This document shows, one piece after another, positions 45,308 to 54,237 of a stretch of DNA of 64,000 bases. Location: positions 186,001 to 250,000 of the forward strand of contig NZ_JOFT01000014.1 of assembly GCF_000725805.1 (NCBI RefSeq), written 5' to 3'. The DNA is from Streptomyces xanthophaeus. GTDB lineage: Bacteria > Actinomycetota > Actinomycetes > Streptomycetales > Streptomycetaceae. The first letter of the stretch is position 1, and the number at the start of each line of letters is the position of its first letter. The translations under genes and the position numbers were made by a program. The notes under the pieces were generated by a model. That model did not search any database. It saw only the letters and a program-made list of their open reading frames with translations, and was not told the DNA's origin.

Positions 45308-47044
45308 ATGTCAGTGCAGGAGTCGCCGCAGCCGTCGGAACCGTCACCCGGAACGCCGGACCCCCTCGAGGCCGCCACCCAGGCCACCAGGAGTCTCCAG
45401 GGCCTCTCCACCGAGCTCACCGCCCGTGTGCCGCAACTCCTGGAAGCCATGAGGTCGGTCGGTACCGGCCTGGAACTGCACTCCACACTGGACCGCATCT
45501 GCGAAACCGCCGCCGAGCTCGCGGACGCCCGCTACGCGGCGATCGGCGTCGTGGACACCGAGGGCCGAGGGCTCTCGGACTTTGTCACCTACGGCATCAG
45601 CTCCGAGACGGCGCGGAAGATCGGCCACCGTCCCGACGGGAAGCGGGGGCTGCTCGGGGCCCTGATCTCGCATCCGGACACGGTGCGGCTCGCCGATCTG
45701 ACCAAGGACCACCGCTCGGCCGGATTTCCGGCGCACCATCCGCCGATGCGGACCTTCCTCGGCGTTCCGATCAGGGTGCAGGGCGAGATTTTCGGCAACC
45801 TCTACCTGGCGGAGAAGAACACCGGCAACGAGTTCAACGACTACGACGTCCACATGGTCAGGGTGCTCGCCACCGAGGCGGGCATCGCCATCGGCAACGC
45901 GCGGCTCTACGAGGCCGCCACCCAGCGGGAACGCTGGATCGACGGCTCGGTCGCCGTCACCACCGCCCTGCTGTCCGGCGGGGACGCGGACGACGCCCTC
46001 GTGGTGGTCGCCGAACAGGCCCGCCGGCTGGCGGACTCCTCCGCCGGCATCGTGATGCTGCCTGCCGAGGAGGGCGGAATGGAGATCGTCGCCGTCTCCG
46101 CCGAGAACCCGGCCACCTCGCTGGGCGTGGTGATCCCGGCCGAGAGCCCGGTGGTGGACAGCCTGCTGCACGGCGAGCCGGTCTTCGTGGACGACGCCGC
46201 GTCCGACCCCCGCATGATCAGCAAGCTCACCAGCCAGTACGGGCCGTGCATGATGCTGCCGCTGCACAGCGGCGGGCGGGTACTGGGCGCCCTGGTCACG
46301 CCCAGGGCCCGGGGACAGCGCCCCTTCACCGAGGCGGAGCGGACCCTGGCCACGCAGTTCGCCTCCCAGGCCGCGCTCGCCCTGATGATGGCCGAGGCCC
46401 AGCGCGACCGGGAGCGGCTCGCCGTTTTCGAGGACCGCGACCGGATCGCCCGCGACCTCCACGACCTGGTCATCCAGCGGCTGTTCGCCACCGGGATGAT
46501 GCTGGAAGGGGCCCAGCGGCGGTCCGTCGTCCCCGAGGTCCGTGACGGGGTCGGCAAGGCCGTGGACGAGCTGGACGTGACGATCCAGGAGATCCGGACC
46601 GCCATCTTCGCCCTCCAGCAGGGCCCGGCAGAAGCCCCCTCGGGACTGCGCACCCGGGTCCTGCGGGAGATCAACATGGCGGCCGTACCGCTCGGCTTCA
46701 AACCCGCGCACCGCTTCATCGGACCCATCGACGCGGTGGTCGGCGAGCTGGTGGGCAAGAACCTGATCGCAGCGCTCCGGGAGGCCCTGTCGAACGCCTT
46801 CCGGCATTCCGAGGCCGGACGGATCGAGGTGGTGCTGGACTCCACCGTCACCTTGGCCGACGGGCGCCCCGGCGTACGGCTCGAGGTCGCCGACGACGGC
46901 GTGGGCATTCCCGAGGGAGGTCGGCGCAGCGGACTGCGGAACCTGAGGCGCCGTGCCGAGTCCCTGGGGGGCGCGAGTTCGTACGGCCCGGGCATCGGAG
47001 AGGACGGCGGCGGCACCACCCTGGTGTGGGAGGCGCCGCTCTAG
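45308..47044 (+). CDS. GAF-GAF histidine kinase (orphan, DosS/DevS-like)
   Basis: Protein of 578 residues without membrane helices. Two GAF domains (about 60-200 and 220-375), then HisKA_3 with the phosphoacceptor His385 in DRIARDLHDLVIQRLFATG, and a HATPase domain (LREALSNAFRHSEAG, VADDGVGIPEGG, LRNLRRRAESLGG). The HHPPMRTFLGVPIR segment (His143-144) in the first GAF resembles the heme-ligand region of DosS/DevS sensors. It lies 24 bp after cydCD; no response regulator gene adjoins. A role in sensing oxygen, redox or NO is inference. Confidence 0.9.
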   Translation: MSVQESPQPSEPSPGTPDPLEAATQATRSLQGLSTELTARVPQLLEAMRSVGTGLELHSTLDRICETAAELADARYAAIGVVDTEGRGLSDFVTYGISSETARKIGHRPDGKRGLLGALISHPDTVRLADLTKDHRSAGFPAHHPPMRTFLGVPIRVQGEIFGNLYLAEKNTGNEFNDYDVHMVRVLATEAGIAIGNARLYEAATQRERWIDGSVAVTTALLSGGDADDALVVVAEQARRLADSSAGIVMLPAEEGGMEIVAVSAENPATSLGVVIPAESPVVDSLLHGEPVFVDDAASDPRMISKLTSQYGPCMMLPLHSGGRVLGALVTPRARGQRPFTEAERTLATQFASQAALALMMAEAQRDRERLAVFEDRDRIARDLHDLVIQRLFATGMMLEGAQRRSVVPEVRDGVGKAVDELDVTIQEIRTAIFALQQGPAEAPSGLRTRVLREINMAAVPLGFKPAHRFIGPIDAVVGELVGKNLIAALREALSNAFRHSEAGRIEVVLDSTVTLADGRPGVRLEVADDGVGIPEGGRRSGLRNLRRRAESLGGASSYGPGIGEDGGGTTLVWEAPL

Positions 47045-47057
47045 GAGGAGCCTGCCG

Positions 47058-47945
47058 TCAGGCCTGCTGCTGGGCCTGTGTCTGCCGCTGGGCGATGCGT
47101 TCCGCCAGGATGCGCTCGATGACCACGGCGACCCCGTCCTCGTTGTTCGCGGTCGTACGGCCCGAGGCGGCGGCGATCACATCCGGGTGGGCGTTGCCCA
47201 TGGCGTAAGAGGTGCCCGCCCAGTCGAGCATCTCCACGTCGTTCGGCATGTCCCCGAAGGCGACCACTTCGGCAGGGGAGATTCCACGTTCTGCGCAGCA
47301 CAGGGCCAGGGTGCTCGCCTTCGAGACACCCTGGCCGCTGATCTCCAGCAGGGAGGTCGGGCTGGAGCGGGTGATGGAGGCGTACTCACCGGCGGCGGAG
47401 CGAGCCAGCGCGAGGAACTCGTCGGGCGCGAGCTCGGAGTGGTGCGCAAGCAGCTTGAGCACGGGCGCGGCACTGTCGTCCGAGACCTCGTGCAGCAGCT
47501 TCTCGGCGGTGGCGATGTTCGCTCCGGAGTCCTTGAAGAACGGCGGGTACTCGGGCTCGTAGTTGATCCCGGTGGTCAGCTCCACGGCGAAGGACGTGCC
47601 GGGGGCAGCGCTGCGCAGAGCATCCACCACGGCCAGCGCGGCCTCCCGGGGCAGGGCCCTGACCTGGACGAACTCCCGTCCGGCATGGAGATCGACCACC
47701 GCCGCGCCGTTGGCGCAGATCGCCAGGCCGTGGCCGTGGACGTGGTCGCTGACCACGTCCATCCAGCGGGCCGGGCGTCCGGTGACGAAGAAGACCTCGA
47801 TCCCGGCCTCCTCGGCTGCGGCGAGCGCGGCGACGGTGCGCAGCGAGACCGACTTGTCGTCGCGCAGCAGGGTGCCGTCGAGGTCGGTGGCGATGAGCCG
47901 GGGTGCGGGGATTGGCCCGTCCGGGCGCTGGGAAGCCGAGGTCAC
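47058..47945 (-). CDS. HAD-superfamily Cof-type phosphatase
   Basis: Protein of 295 residues. HAD motif I RLIATDLDGTLLRDD, motif II (FFVTGRPARW, Thr), motif III Lys (KASTLALCCAERG) and motif IV GDMPNDVEMLDWAGTSYAMGNAHPDV. The cap is the C2B type of the Cof/YbiV group, which act on sugar phosphates or pyridoxal phosphate; substrate unknown. Start taken at GTG 47945 (VTSASQRPDG). The frame is open upstream through the parS region (it would encode FHVKH/VSRET motifs), but nothing supports that extension. Convergent with the kinase, 13 bp between stops. Confidence 0.87.
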   Translation of the reverse strand: MTSASQRPDGPIPAPRLIATDLDGTLLRDDKSVSLRTVAALAAAEEAGIEVFFVTGRPARWMDVVSDHVHGHGLAICANGAAVVDLHAGREFVQVRALPREAALAVVDALRSAAPGTSFAVELTTGINYEPEYPPFFKDSGANIATAEKLLHEVSDDSAAPVLKLLAHHSELAPDEFLALARSAAGEYASITRSSPTSLLEISGQGVSKASTLALCCAERGISPAEVVAFGDMPNDVEMLDWAGTSYAMGNAHPDVIAAASGRTTANNEDGVAVVIERILAERIAQRQTQAQQQA

Positions 47946-48009
47946 GCTCCATCTTCGCCCATGGGCCCGGACCACCGGACCATGATCGGCAAGACCTGGC
48001 CGAGTGGCT

Positions 48010-48029
48010 GATGTTTCACGTGAAACATC
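48010..48029. promoter_or_regulatory. parS: parS site 9
   Basis: Exact GTTTCACGTGAAAC core (48013-48026) extended to a 20-bp palindrome, in the divergent gap between the Cof-type HAD and LLM genes. Confidence 0.95.
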
Positions 48030-48057
48030 AACACGGGACTGGCGGCGGCGAGGTCGA

Positions 48058-48073
48058 TGTTTCACGTGAAACA
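48058..48073. promoter_or_regulatory. parS: parS site 10
   Basis: Exact TGTTTCACGTGAAACA, 46 bp (centre to centre) from site 9 and 72 bp before the LLM start codon. Confidence 0.95.
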
Positions 48074-48144
48074 CGACCGGCCGGTGGGGTCGCCGGGCCA
48101 GGAGCGCGCGCCGTCGGTCCATGGGCCGCCGTAGGCTCGGGAGC

Positions 48145-49047
48145 ATGAATCTGCGCCTGAGCACAGTGATCCTTCCTGTCCGCCCGTGGCACAAGGGAGG
48201 CCGCGACCAGTGGGTACAGGCCGAGGGGCTCGGCTTCCACGCCGCTTACACCTACGACCACCTGTCGTGGCGGACCTTCCGGGACGGACCGTGGTTCGGT
48301 GCGGTCCCCACGCTGACCGCGGCAGCGGCCGCCACCGAGCGGCTGCGCCTGGGAACGCTGGTCACCTCGCCGAACTTCCGGCACCCGGTGACCCTCGCCA
48401 AGGAGCTCATCAGCCTGGACGACATCTCCGGCGGCCGGATCACCCTCGGCATCGGAGCGGGCGGCAACGGCTTCGACGCGACGGCACTGGGCCAGGAGTC
48501 CTGGTCCCCGCGCGAGCGCGCGGACCGCTTCGCCGAGTTCGTGCCGCTGCTGGACCGGCTGCTGACCGAGGGTGCGGTGAGCCAGTCGGGCACCTTCTAC
48601 TCGGCCGAAGAGGCCCGTAACGTCCCCGGCTGTGTCCAGCGGCCCCGGCTGCCGTTCGCGGTCGCCGCGACCGGTCCGCGTGGTCTGAAGCTCGCCGCCC
48701 GGCACGGACAGGCCTGGGTCACCACCGGGGATCCCAAGCTCTTCGAGGACGGCACCCCCGAGCAGTCGCTGGAGGCGATGCGGAGTCAGCTCGGACGGCT
48801 CGAGAAGGCCTGCGCGGAGATCGGCAGGGAAGCCGGGCCCATGGAGAAGGTCCTGCTGACCGGCTTCACGCCCGAGCGCAACACGCTGCTGGAGTCGGTG
48901 GACGCGTTCGTCGACTTCGCCGGCCGGCACCGCGCTCTGGGCTTCACCGAGCTGGTGATCCACGCGCCGATCCCGGACTCCGACTTCGCCGCCGACGAAG
49001 CCGTCTTCGAGAAGATCGCCACCGAGGCCCTCGCGCAGCTGGGCTGA
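48145..49047 (+). CDS. LLM-class flavin-dependent oxidoreductase
   Basis: Protein of 300 residues, MNLRLSTVILPVRPWHKGGR. The luciferase-like barrel motifs are YTYDHLSWRTF, RLRLGTLVTSPNFRHPVTLAKEL, SLDDISGGRITLGIGAGG and the late FAVAATGPRGLKLAARHG. It uses F420 or FMN; which one cannot be told. Start ATG 48145; GGGAG is close to it. It ends in a bidirectional hairpin shared with the convergent repeat protein. Reaction unknown. Confidence 0.9.
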   Translation: MNLRLSTVILPVRPWHKGGRDQWVQAEGLGFHAAYTYDHLSWRTFRDGPWFGAVPTLTAAAAATERLRLGTLVTSPNFRHPVTLAKELISLDDISGGRITLGIGAGGNGFDATALGQESWSPRERADRFAEFVPLLDRLLTEGAVSQSGTFYSAEEARNVPGCVQRPRLPFAVAATGPRGLKLAARHGQAWVTTGDPKLFEDGTPEQSLEAMRSQLGRLEKACAEIGREAGPMEKVLLTGFTPERNTLLESVDAFVDFAGRHRALGFTELVIHAPIPDSDFAADEAVFEKIATEALAQLG

Positions 49048-49056
49048 GCCCGACGG

Positions 49057-49103
49057 CGCCTCCCTTCACCCCCGCCACGAGGCGATGGGGGTGAAGGGAG
49101 GCG
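49057..49103. terminator. Bidirectional terminator between LLM and repeat-protein genes
   Basis: Perfect 17-nt arms (49057-49073 and 49087-49103) with a 13-nt loop, filling the gap between convergent stops. Confidence 0.85.
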
Positions 49104-49109
49104 TGCGGG

Positions 49110-52100
49110 TCAATCCGTCAGGGCCCGCAGAACGCGTTCCGCACTGGACAGCAGCCACTCCGGTGCGGTGCCCTCGGGCAACTCCCGCACCTCGTCGGCC
49201 AGGGCGGAGATCCGGGCCGCGCCCGCCGCAGGCCGGCCGAGCTCCTGCTCGGTCCAGGCGGCGTTGTTCAGGCACTGGAACCGGTCCTTGAGGTACTCAG
49301 GACCGAGTTCCGCGTAGATGCCGGCCGCCCGGTCCCAGAGCAGGATCTCCTCCTGACGCAAGGCGGTGATCTGCGTCCCGGTCAGCAGGCTGGGCTCGGC
49401 CGAGGCGCCCGAGTCCTCCTGGTGGCCGTCTGCGTCCCCCTCTGCGTTCGCGTCTCCGCGGCCGGGCTCCTCGGCCTGGGTGACCCATCGGTCGAGGACC
49501 TGCGCCAGCTGGTGCCAGGTCTGGGCCAGCTCGGACTGCAGCTCCGGGTCCCCTGGACGTGCGAGCAGCGCGGTCTCCAAGACCTCAGCCGCTTCGTCCA
49601 TGCGGGCCCGTGCCGTGCCCACGGCCGCTTCCGTGACGTCCTCGCGCAGGGCAAGCCAGGCCAGCGAACGCAGGATCCGCACCTCGGAGCCCGGGGCCGC
49701 GCCCGTCAGCCGGTGCAGCTCGAGGGCTCGCTCGTAGGCGGCGACCGCCTCAGGTACCAGCTGGGCCTCCGAGAGCTGGTCGGCGGCCGCCTGGGCCAGG
49801 CTCGCCTGTGCGCGGGGGTTCTCCCATCCCTTGGCCACCTCCGCCGCCAGCAGGAACTGCTCCGCCGCGGCGCGCGGTTCCCGCAACTGGCCGAGCAGGC
49901 CGCCCAGGAGCTCCCGTGCGGCCACGGCCTGGCCCTCACCATGTTCCAGCAGGTCGGGCAGCGAAGACTGCAGGACCTCCGCCGCCTCCGCGGTACGGCC
50001 GACCTGCCCGTAGGCCCGGGCCAGCGTCAGCCGGGCCTGGGCCCCTCCGTCGGCGGCGAGGCCGGCCTGGTCGAACCAGTGGGCCCCGGTCAGTGCGAGC
50101 TCCGCCGCCTCCACCGCGCCGTCCGGCCGTCGCAGCAGGATGTCCGCGAGGGTGAGCCGTACGAGCCCCTGGGTCTCGGCGTCGGTCACCTCGGCGGCAT
50201 GCTCCAGCCCGGAGCGCGCCGCCTCCAGCGCGTCCTCGGGCCGGTCCAGGGACATCAGGACCCCGGCCTGCAGGACGAGCGGGTCCACCGCCTGCCACGA
50301 CAGACCCGCAGCGATCGCGCGGGCGGCCGCCGAGGCCAGCAGCGGCAGTGCCCGCTCCGGGTCACCCTGCGACAGGGCCAGCCTGCCGAGCATTTCCTCG
50401 GCCTCCGCCGCCAGGTCCGGAAGTTCCTCCCTGTGGGCGGCGGCAAAGCCGGTGAGCTCGGCGACGAGTGCGGCGTGTCCGTGCTCCCTGCCGCTTCCGT
50501 GATCGTGGACGTGGTCGTGTTCGTGCGGATGCCCGTCACCGGCGGCCTCGACCGAGCGCAGGTACGACTCCACGCGGATCGTGGACAGTTCCGCGAGCGC
50601 GATCCGCCGGGCCCGCAGCGGCTCGGCCGTGTCCAGCGCCTCGGCGGCCCGCAAGGCCACCGCCAGCAGCTTCCGGATCGCCTCGGCAGCAGCGCCCGAC
50701 TGTGCGGCCACGCTCGCCAGTCGCAGTTCCGCCAGAGCCGCCCGCTCGTCCTGCCCGAGGGCCCGGTAGCCGTCCCGGACGGCGGTCAGCAGACCGGGCG
50801 CGTCCTCGGAACCGAGGCGTGCAGCGGCCAGGGCGCGGTGGTCCGCGACGTCGGCCGCGACCAGCGGATCGGACCCCGCCTCAGGCTCGGAGTCCACGCG
50901 CACGGCCACCTCGGCCCAGAGCCCGTCGGCGGAAGGGTGCCCCAGGTCGCGCGCCTGCCGGGCCCGCTCCACCAGCTCGGCGAACTCGAACCCGGCGGCC
51001 GGGGCGGCGGCAGCGGACCCGACGGCAACGGACCCGATGCGAGCGGACCCGGCTGATATGGGTACGGCGGACACGGGTACGGCGGGATCCGACCCGGGCA
51101 GGGCGGCACTCCGCACCCCCAGCGGCAGCACCTCGGCCAGCGGGGCACGGTCGATGCGCTCGAGGAGCTCGTCGGAGACGCGGGTGGTCCCGTTACGGAC
51201 GTCGAAGCGGTGCGCGATGGCCAGCGCGTCGGCGTGCAGGATCCCGTACAGCTCGTCGACCGTCCGAGGGCTGCCGTCGTACGGCACGGACGGGGCGGCG
51301 CCGTGCCCGAGCCGGGTGAGCCGCCGTAGCAAGACCAGGATCCCGCCGTAGAACTCTATCTGCGCGTCCACGTCGGCGAGCGGCCCCAGATACCCGGTGT
51401 GCTCCGAGAGGATCTCCAGACCGCGCGACTCGTTGCCGGTGAGGGCACAGAACTCGATGTGCTCACCGATCGAGCGCAGCAGGCTCTCCTTGCCCCGCGC
51501 CATGCGGTAGCCGCGCAGGTGGTGGGCGCGGGCCTCGTCGGCGCGGCCGAGGCGGAGCAGGGGGAGCAGCGACCGGGCGAGCACCCGGTGCGGTTCCTCC
51601 CTGCAGACCTGCCGGCCGGCGAGGACCGGCTCCCAGATGTCGATCGCCTTCGCGTCCAGGCCCTTGTTCGCCCAGAACCAGCCCTGGGTGTGCGTCTCGC
51701 AGGCGTGGCAGTCGCTCATCCCGTCGCGCTCGGCGGCCTGCCAGCGTTCGACGGCCCGTTCGGCCCGCTCGTCGTCGCCGATGGCGTGCGCGAGATAGAA
51801 CTCGGCCTGACGCACGGCGCGCTCGCTGTATCCGGCGATGCGATAGCGCCGCTCCATGTCGTCGAGCCAGCGGGTCACGGACCCGATGGGGATCTCGGGG
51901 GACTCGACGATCCGGCCGGACACCCACTTGAACCGCCAGAACAGCGCGTAGGTGTCGTTGCTGTCGAAGGCGCCCGGATCGCGGTCGTACTCCTGGAGGA
52001 GCCGGGCGAAGGGCACCACCATGCGGGTCCGCTCGGCGCTGTACTCGTAGGCGTCGATCTGGCTGACCAGGGCGAGCCGGAACAGTTCGGGGTCACCACA

Positions 52101-52214
52101 GGTCTCGGCCGCGGCCGTCAGCACCTCGGCCTGCGCGTTGCGCGCAGCGCCGTGGGGAAGGGCGGAATTGTCGTACAGAGCCTGCCGGATCTCCTCCGCC
52201 GTCATGCTGCTCAC
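49110..52214 (-). CDS. Large helical (TPR-like) repeat protein coupled to the HSP90-like gene
   Basis: Protein of 1034 residues, no membrane segment. N-terminal 370 residues include AERDGMSDCHACETHTQGWFWANKGLDAKAIDIWEPVL and AHHLRGYRMARGKESLL, TPR-like. A low-complexity Gly/Ser/Ala linker lies near 370-400. A second helical array runs to the end (QGDPERALPLLASAAARAIAA, EAAELALTGAHWFDQAGLAADGGAQARLTLARAYGQVGRTAEAAEV) with a His-rich patch HEHDHVHDHGSGREHGHA at about 560-580. GTG 52214 follows AGGAGAACGGCAA and overlaps the HSP90-like stop by 4 nt. Function unknown; a client adaptor or co-chaperone is a guess from coupling. Confidence 0.85.
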   Translation of the reverse strand: MSSMTAEEIRQALYDNSALPHGAARNAQAEVLTAAAETCGDPELFRLALVSQIDAYEYSAERTRMVVPFARLLQEYDRDPGAFDSNDTYALFWRFKWVSGRIVESPEIPIGSVTRWLDDMERRYRIAGYSERAVRQAEFYLAHAIGDDERAERAVERWQAAERDGMSDCHACETHTQGWFWANKGLDAKAIDIWEPVLAGRQVCREEPHRVLARSLLPLLRLGRADEARAHHLRGYRMARGKESLLRSIGEHIEFCALTGNESRGLEILSEHTGYLGPLADVDAQIEFYGGILVLLRRLTRLGHGAAPSVPYDGSPRTVDELYGILHADALAIAHRFDVRNGTTRVSDELLERIDRAPLAEVLPLGVRSAALPGSDPAVPVSAVPISAGSARIGSVAVGSAAAAPAAGFEFAELVERARQARDLGHPSADGLWAEVAVRVDSEPEAGSDPLVAADVADHRALAAARLGSEDAPGLLTAVRDGYRALGQDERAALAELRLASVAAQSGAAAEAIRKLLAVALRAAEALDTAEPLRARRIALAELSTIRVESYLRSVEAAGDGHPHEHDHVHDHGSGREHGHAALVAELTGFAAAHREELPDLAAEAEEMLGRLALSQGDPERALPLLASAAARAIAAGLSWQAVDPLVLQAGVLMSLDRPEDALEAARSGLEHAAEVTDAETQGLVRLTLADILLRRPDGAVEAAELALTGAHWFDQAGLAADGGAQARLTLARAYGQVGRTAEAAEVLQSSLPDLLEHGEGQAVAARELLGGLLGQLREPRAAAEQFLLAAEVAKGWENPRAQASLAQAAADQLSEAQLVPEAVAAYERALELHRLTGAAPGSEVRILRSLAWLALREDVTEAAVGTARARMDEAAEVLETALLARPGDPELQSELAQTWHQLAQVLDRWVTQAEEPGRGDANAEGDADGHQEDSGASAEPSLLTGTQITALRQEEILLWDRAAGIYAELGPEYLKDRFQCLNNAAWTEQELGRPAAGAARISALADEVRELPEGTAPEWLLSSAERVLRALTD

Positions 52215-54085
52215 TTGCCGTTCTCCTGGGTCTCGGTGGAGTGGGTCGCCCATTCCAGGAGCCCGAGGAAGGCCCGGTTGAGCAGGGTGGAGTCGGAGGG
52301 GCGCAGCGGCCGCTGCGCCATCAGGAGGGCTTGTCCGTACAGCGACTCGACGGCGGTGCCGGTCAGGGCCTCGTCGGGGAGCGCGGAGATCCGGCGGATC
52401 AGCGGGTTGTTGTGATTGAGGACCAGGCGGGCGCGGGGGGCGGAGCCGCGCAGCGCGCCGAGGATGCCGGTCCACAGGGAGTCGGCTCCCTCCAGGGCGG
52501 CGGTGCGGTCCCGTTCCTGCCGGGCCTGACGGTCGTCGAGGTAGAGGGCGGGAACGGAGACGGGCTGGAAGGCGCGCAGCACCACGTCGCAGCCCTGTGC
52601 CTGAAGCCGGGTGCGTGCCGTGGACAGGAAGGCGGAGAGGGCGAGTTCGTCGGCGGTCGGCACCGGGTCGAGGCGCTCGGTGACGGCTCCCGCGTCCAGT
52701 TCGGTGACCTTGAGTTCCGGCCGTACGAGGGGCAGCAGGGCCAGCAGGTCGGCGTCGTAGGTGTAACCGGCGTTGATGACGCCGAGGCCGTGGGCCGCGG
52801 CGATGGGCGCGATCTGGCGGAACTCCTCGACGGTGCGGGTGAAGTGGACCTCGGTGTGGGCCGCCGTGAACTCCTCCAGGCTCATCGAACCGTCGCTGGT
52901 CTCGAACGGCAGCCACGGAAGCATCAGGCCGAGCAGCTCGGCATCGTGCCGGGCCAGGGACTTCACGCCGAGGTGGTGGACGCGCAGGAAGGCCGCCAGG
53001 CGTTCCGGTTCACTGGCCGCGAGTTCGGCGAGCCAGGTCCGCACGCGGGCGCCGAGCGCATCGCGGACGGCGGACAGGGTCTCGTCGTCGTACAGGTTCT
53101 CGCGGGAGGCGGTGGGGCGCAGGGTGTCCGTGTCGATGACGGCGCGGACGAAGAACGCCCAGTCCGGCAGCAGGTTGTCGGCCCCGTCGGTCAGCAGCAT
53201 GCCCTTCAGGTGCACGCGGTGTCCGGCCCGGTGGGCCGGGCTGGTGGGGTCGGGGAGGACGTACGCCACCCCGCGCACCCCGGCCACCGGGAGGTCGAGG
53301 TCGATGCTGTCGAGCGGGGTGAAGCCGAAGAGCTGCGCACAGTGCCCGGCGAGTGCGACGCGGCGGGCGGCGGGGGTGGGGAAGGCACGGTCCCACACGG
53401 GAGGCCGGTCGGTGACGGGACGGGGCTCGCCGCCCCGTCCGTCGTCGAAGCTGACGGCATAGGGCAGCAGGGAGCCGTAGTCGCGGGCCAGTTGCTCGAC
53501 CTTCGCCGGAGCGGTCCACTCCTCGGCCCCGGGGCGGGGCTCGAGGACGACGGTGGTTCCGGGCTCCGTACGTGCCTCGTGGGGGAGCTCGCGCACGGTG
53601 TACGAACCGTCGTCCGTGGCCAGCCATTCGACGGGCGCTGCCTGAGGGTCGCGGGCGGAGCGGGTGATGACGCGGATCTGCCGGGCGACGACGAAGCAGG
53701 CGAGGAGCCCGATGCCGAACTGGCCGAGGAAGTCCTGGCGGGTGTTCTCCAGGCCGCGGATCTGCTCGTCGGCGCTGTCCCCGCCGCGCTTGGAGCTGCG
53801 GCCGATGGTGGCGAGGAGGGAGTGCGCCTCGTCGGCGGTCAGGCCGATGCCGCTGTCCTCGATGGTCACCCGGTCGCCGGTGGCGGACAGCCGGATGCGG
53901 ACCTCCGCGGCCGGGTCGAGGGCGTGGCGGGCGGTGACCGCGTCCACTGCGTTCTGCAGGAGCTCGCGGACGTAGACCCGGGGGCTCGAGTAGAGGTGGT
54001 GGGACAGGAGGTCGACCAGACCGCGCAGGTCGACCTGGAAGCTATGGGGCGTGGGTGCGGTTGTGGGCGTGGGTGTGGACGTCAT
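52211..54085 (-). CDS. HSP90-family (HtpG-like) protein
   Basis: Protein of 624 residues, the same length as E. coli HtpG. GHKL ATPase motifs: YVRELLQNAVDAVTARH, IEDSGIGLTADEAHSLLATIGRSSK and GQFGIGLLACFVVA. The middle and C-terminal domains are recognisable only weakly, and the tail (LLEWATHSTETQENGK) lacks the eukaryotic MEEVD. A divergent paralogue of HtpG rather than the housekeeping form is likely. Start at 54085 follows GAGGTG. Coupled by GTGA overlap to the repeat protein. Action on specific clients is inferred, not shown. Confidence 0.9.
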   Translation of the reverse strand: MTSTPTPTTAPTPHSFQVDLRGLVDLLSHHLYSSPRVYVRELLQNAVDAVTARHALDPAAEVRIRLSATGDRVTIEDSGIGLTADEAHSLLATIGRSSKRGGDSADEQIRGLENTRQDFLGQFGIGLLACFVVARQIRVITRSARDPQAAPVEWLATDDGSYTVRELPHEARTEPGTTVVLEPRPGAEEWTAPAKVEQLARDYGSLLPYAVSFDDGRGGEPRPVTDRPPVWDRAFPTPAARRVALAGHCAQLFGFTPLDSIDLDLPVAGVRGVAYVLPDPTSPAHRAGHRVHLKGMLLTDGADNLLPDWAFFVRAVIDTDTLRPTASRENLYDDETLSAVRDALGARVRTWLAELAASEPERLAAFLRVHHLGVKSLARHDAELLGLMLPWLPFETSDGSMSLEEFTAAHTEVHFTRTVEEFRQIAPIAAAHGLGVINAGYTYDADLLALLPLVRPELKVTELDAGAVTERLDPVPTADELALSAFLSTARTRLQAQGCDVVLRAFQPVSVPALYLDDRQARQERDRTAALEGADSLWTGILGALRGSAPRARLVLNHNNPLIRRISALPDEALTGTAVESLYGQALLMAQRPLRPSDSTLLNRAFLGLLEWATHSTETQENGK

Positions 54086-54237
54086 GGGGCGGCACCTCGC
54101 GTACTCGCATGGATGGTTCGGCGATCGCGAGGTCCCCCCTCACTGATCCCTGAGTGGCAACAGCGTAGGGGGGCGGCCGGACAATCTCCGCCCGAATCCG
54201 GAGCTCCGCCGGTGGTGCGCAGACCCCTGGCAGAGCC

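Noticed and set aside
47946..48194. Extension of the Cof-type HAD upstream through the parS pair
   Set aside because: The frame is open only because parS has no stops in it (it reads FHVKH or VSRET); the HAD domain begins just after the GTG at 47945.
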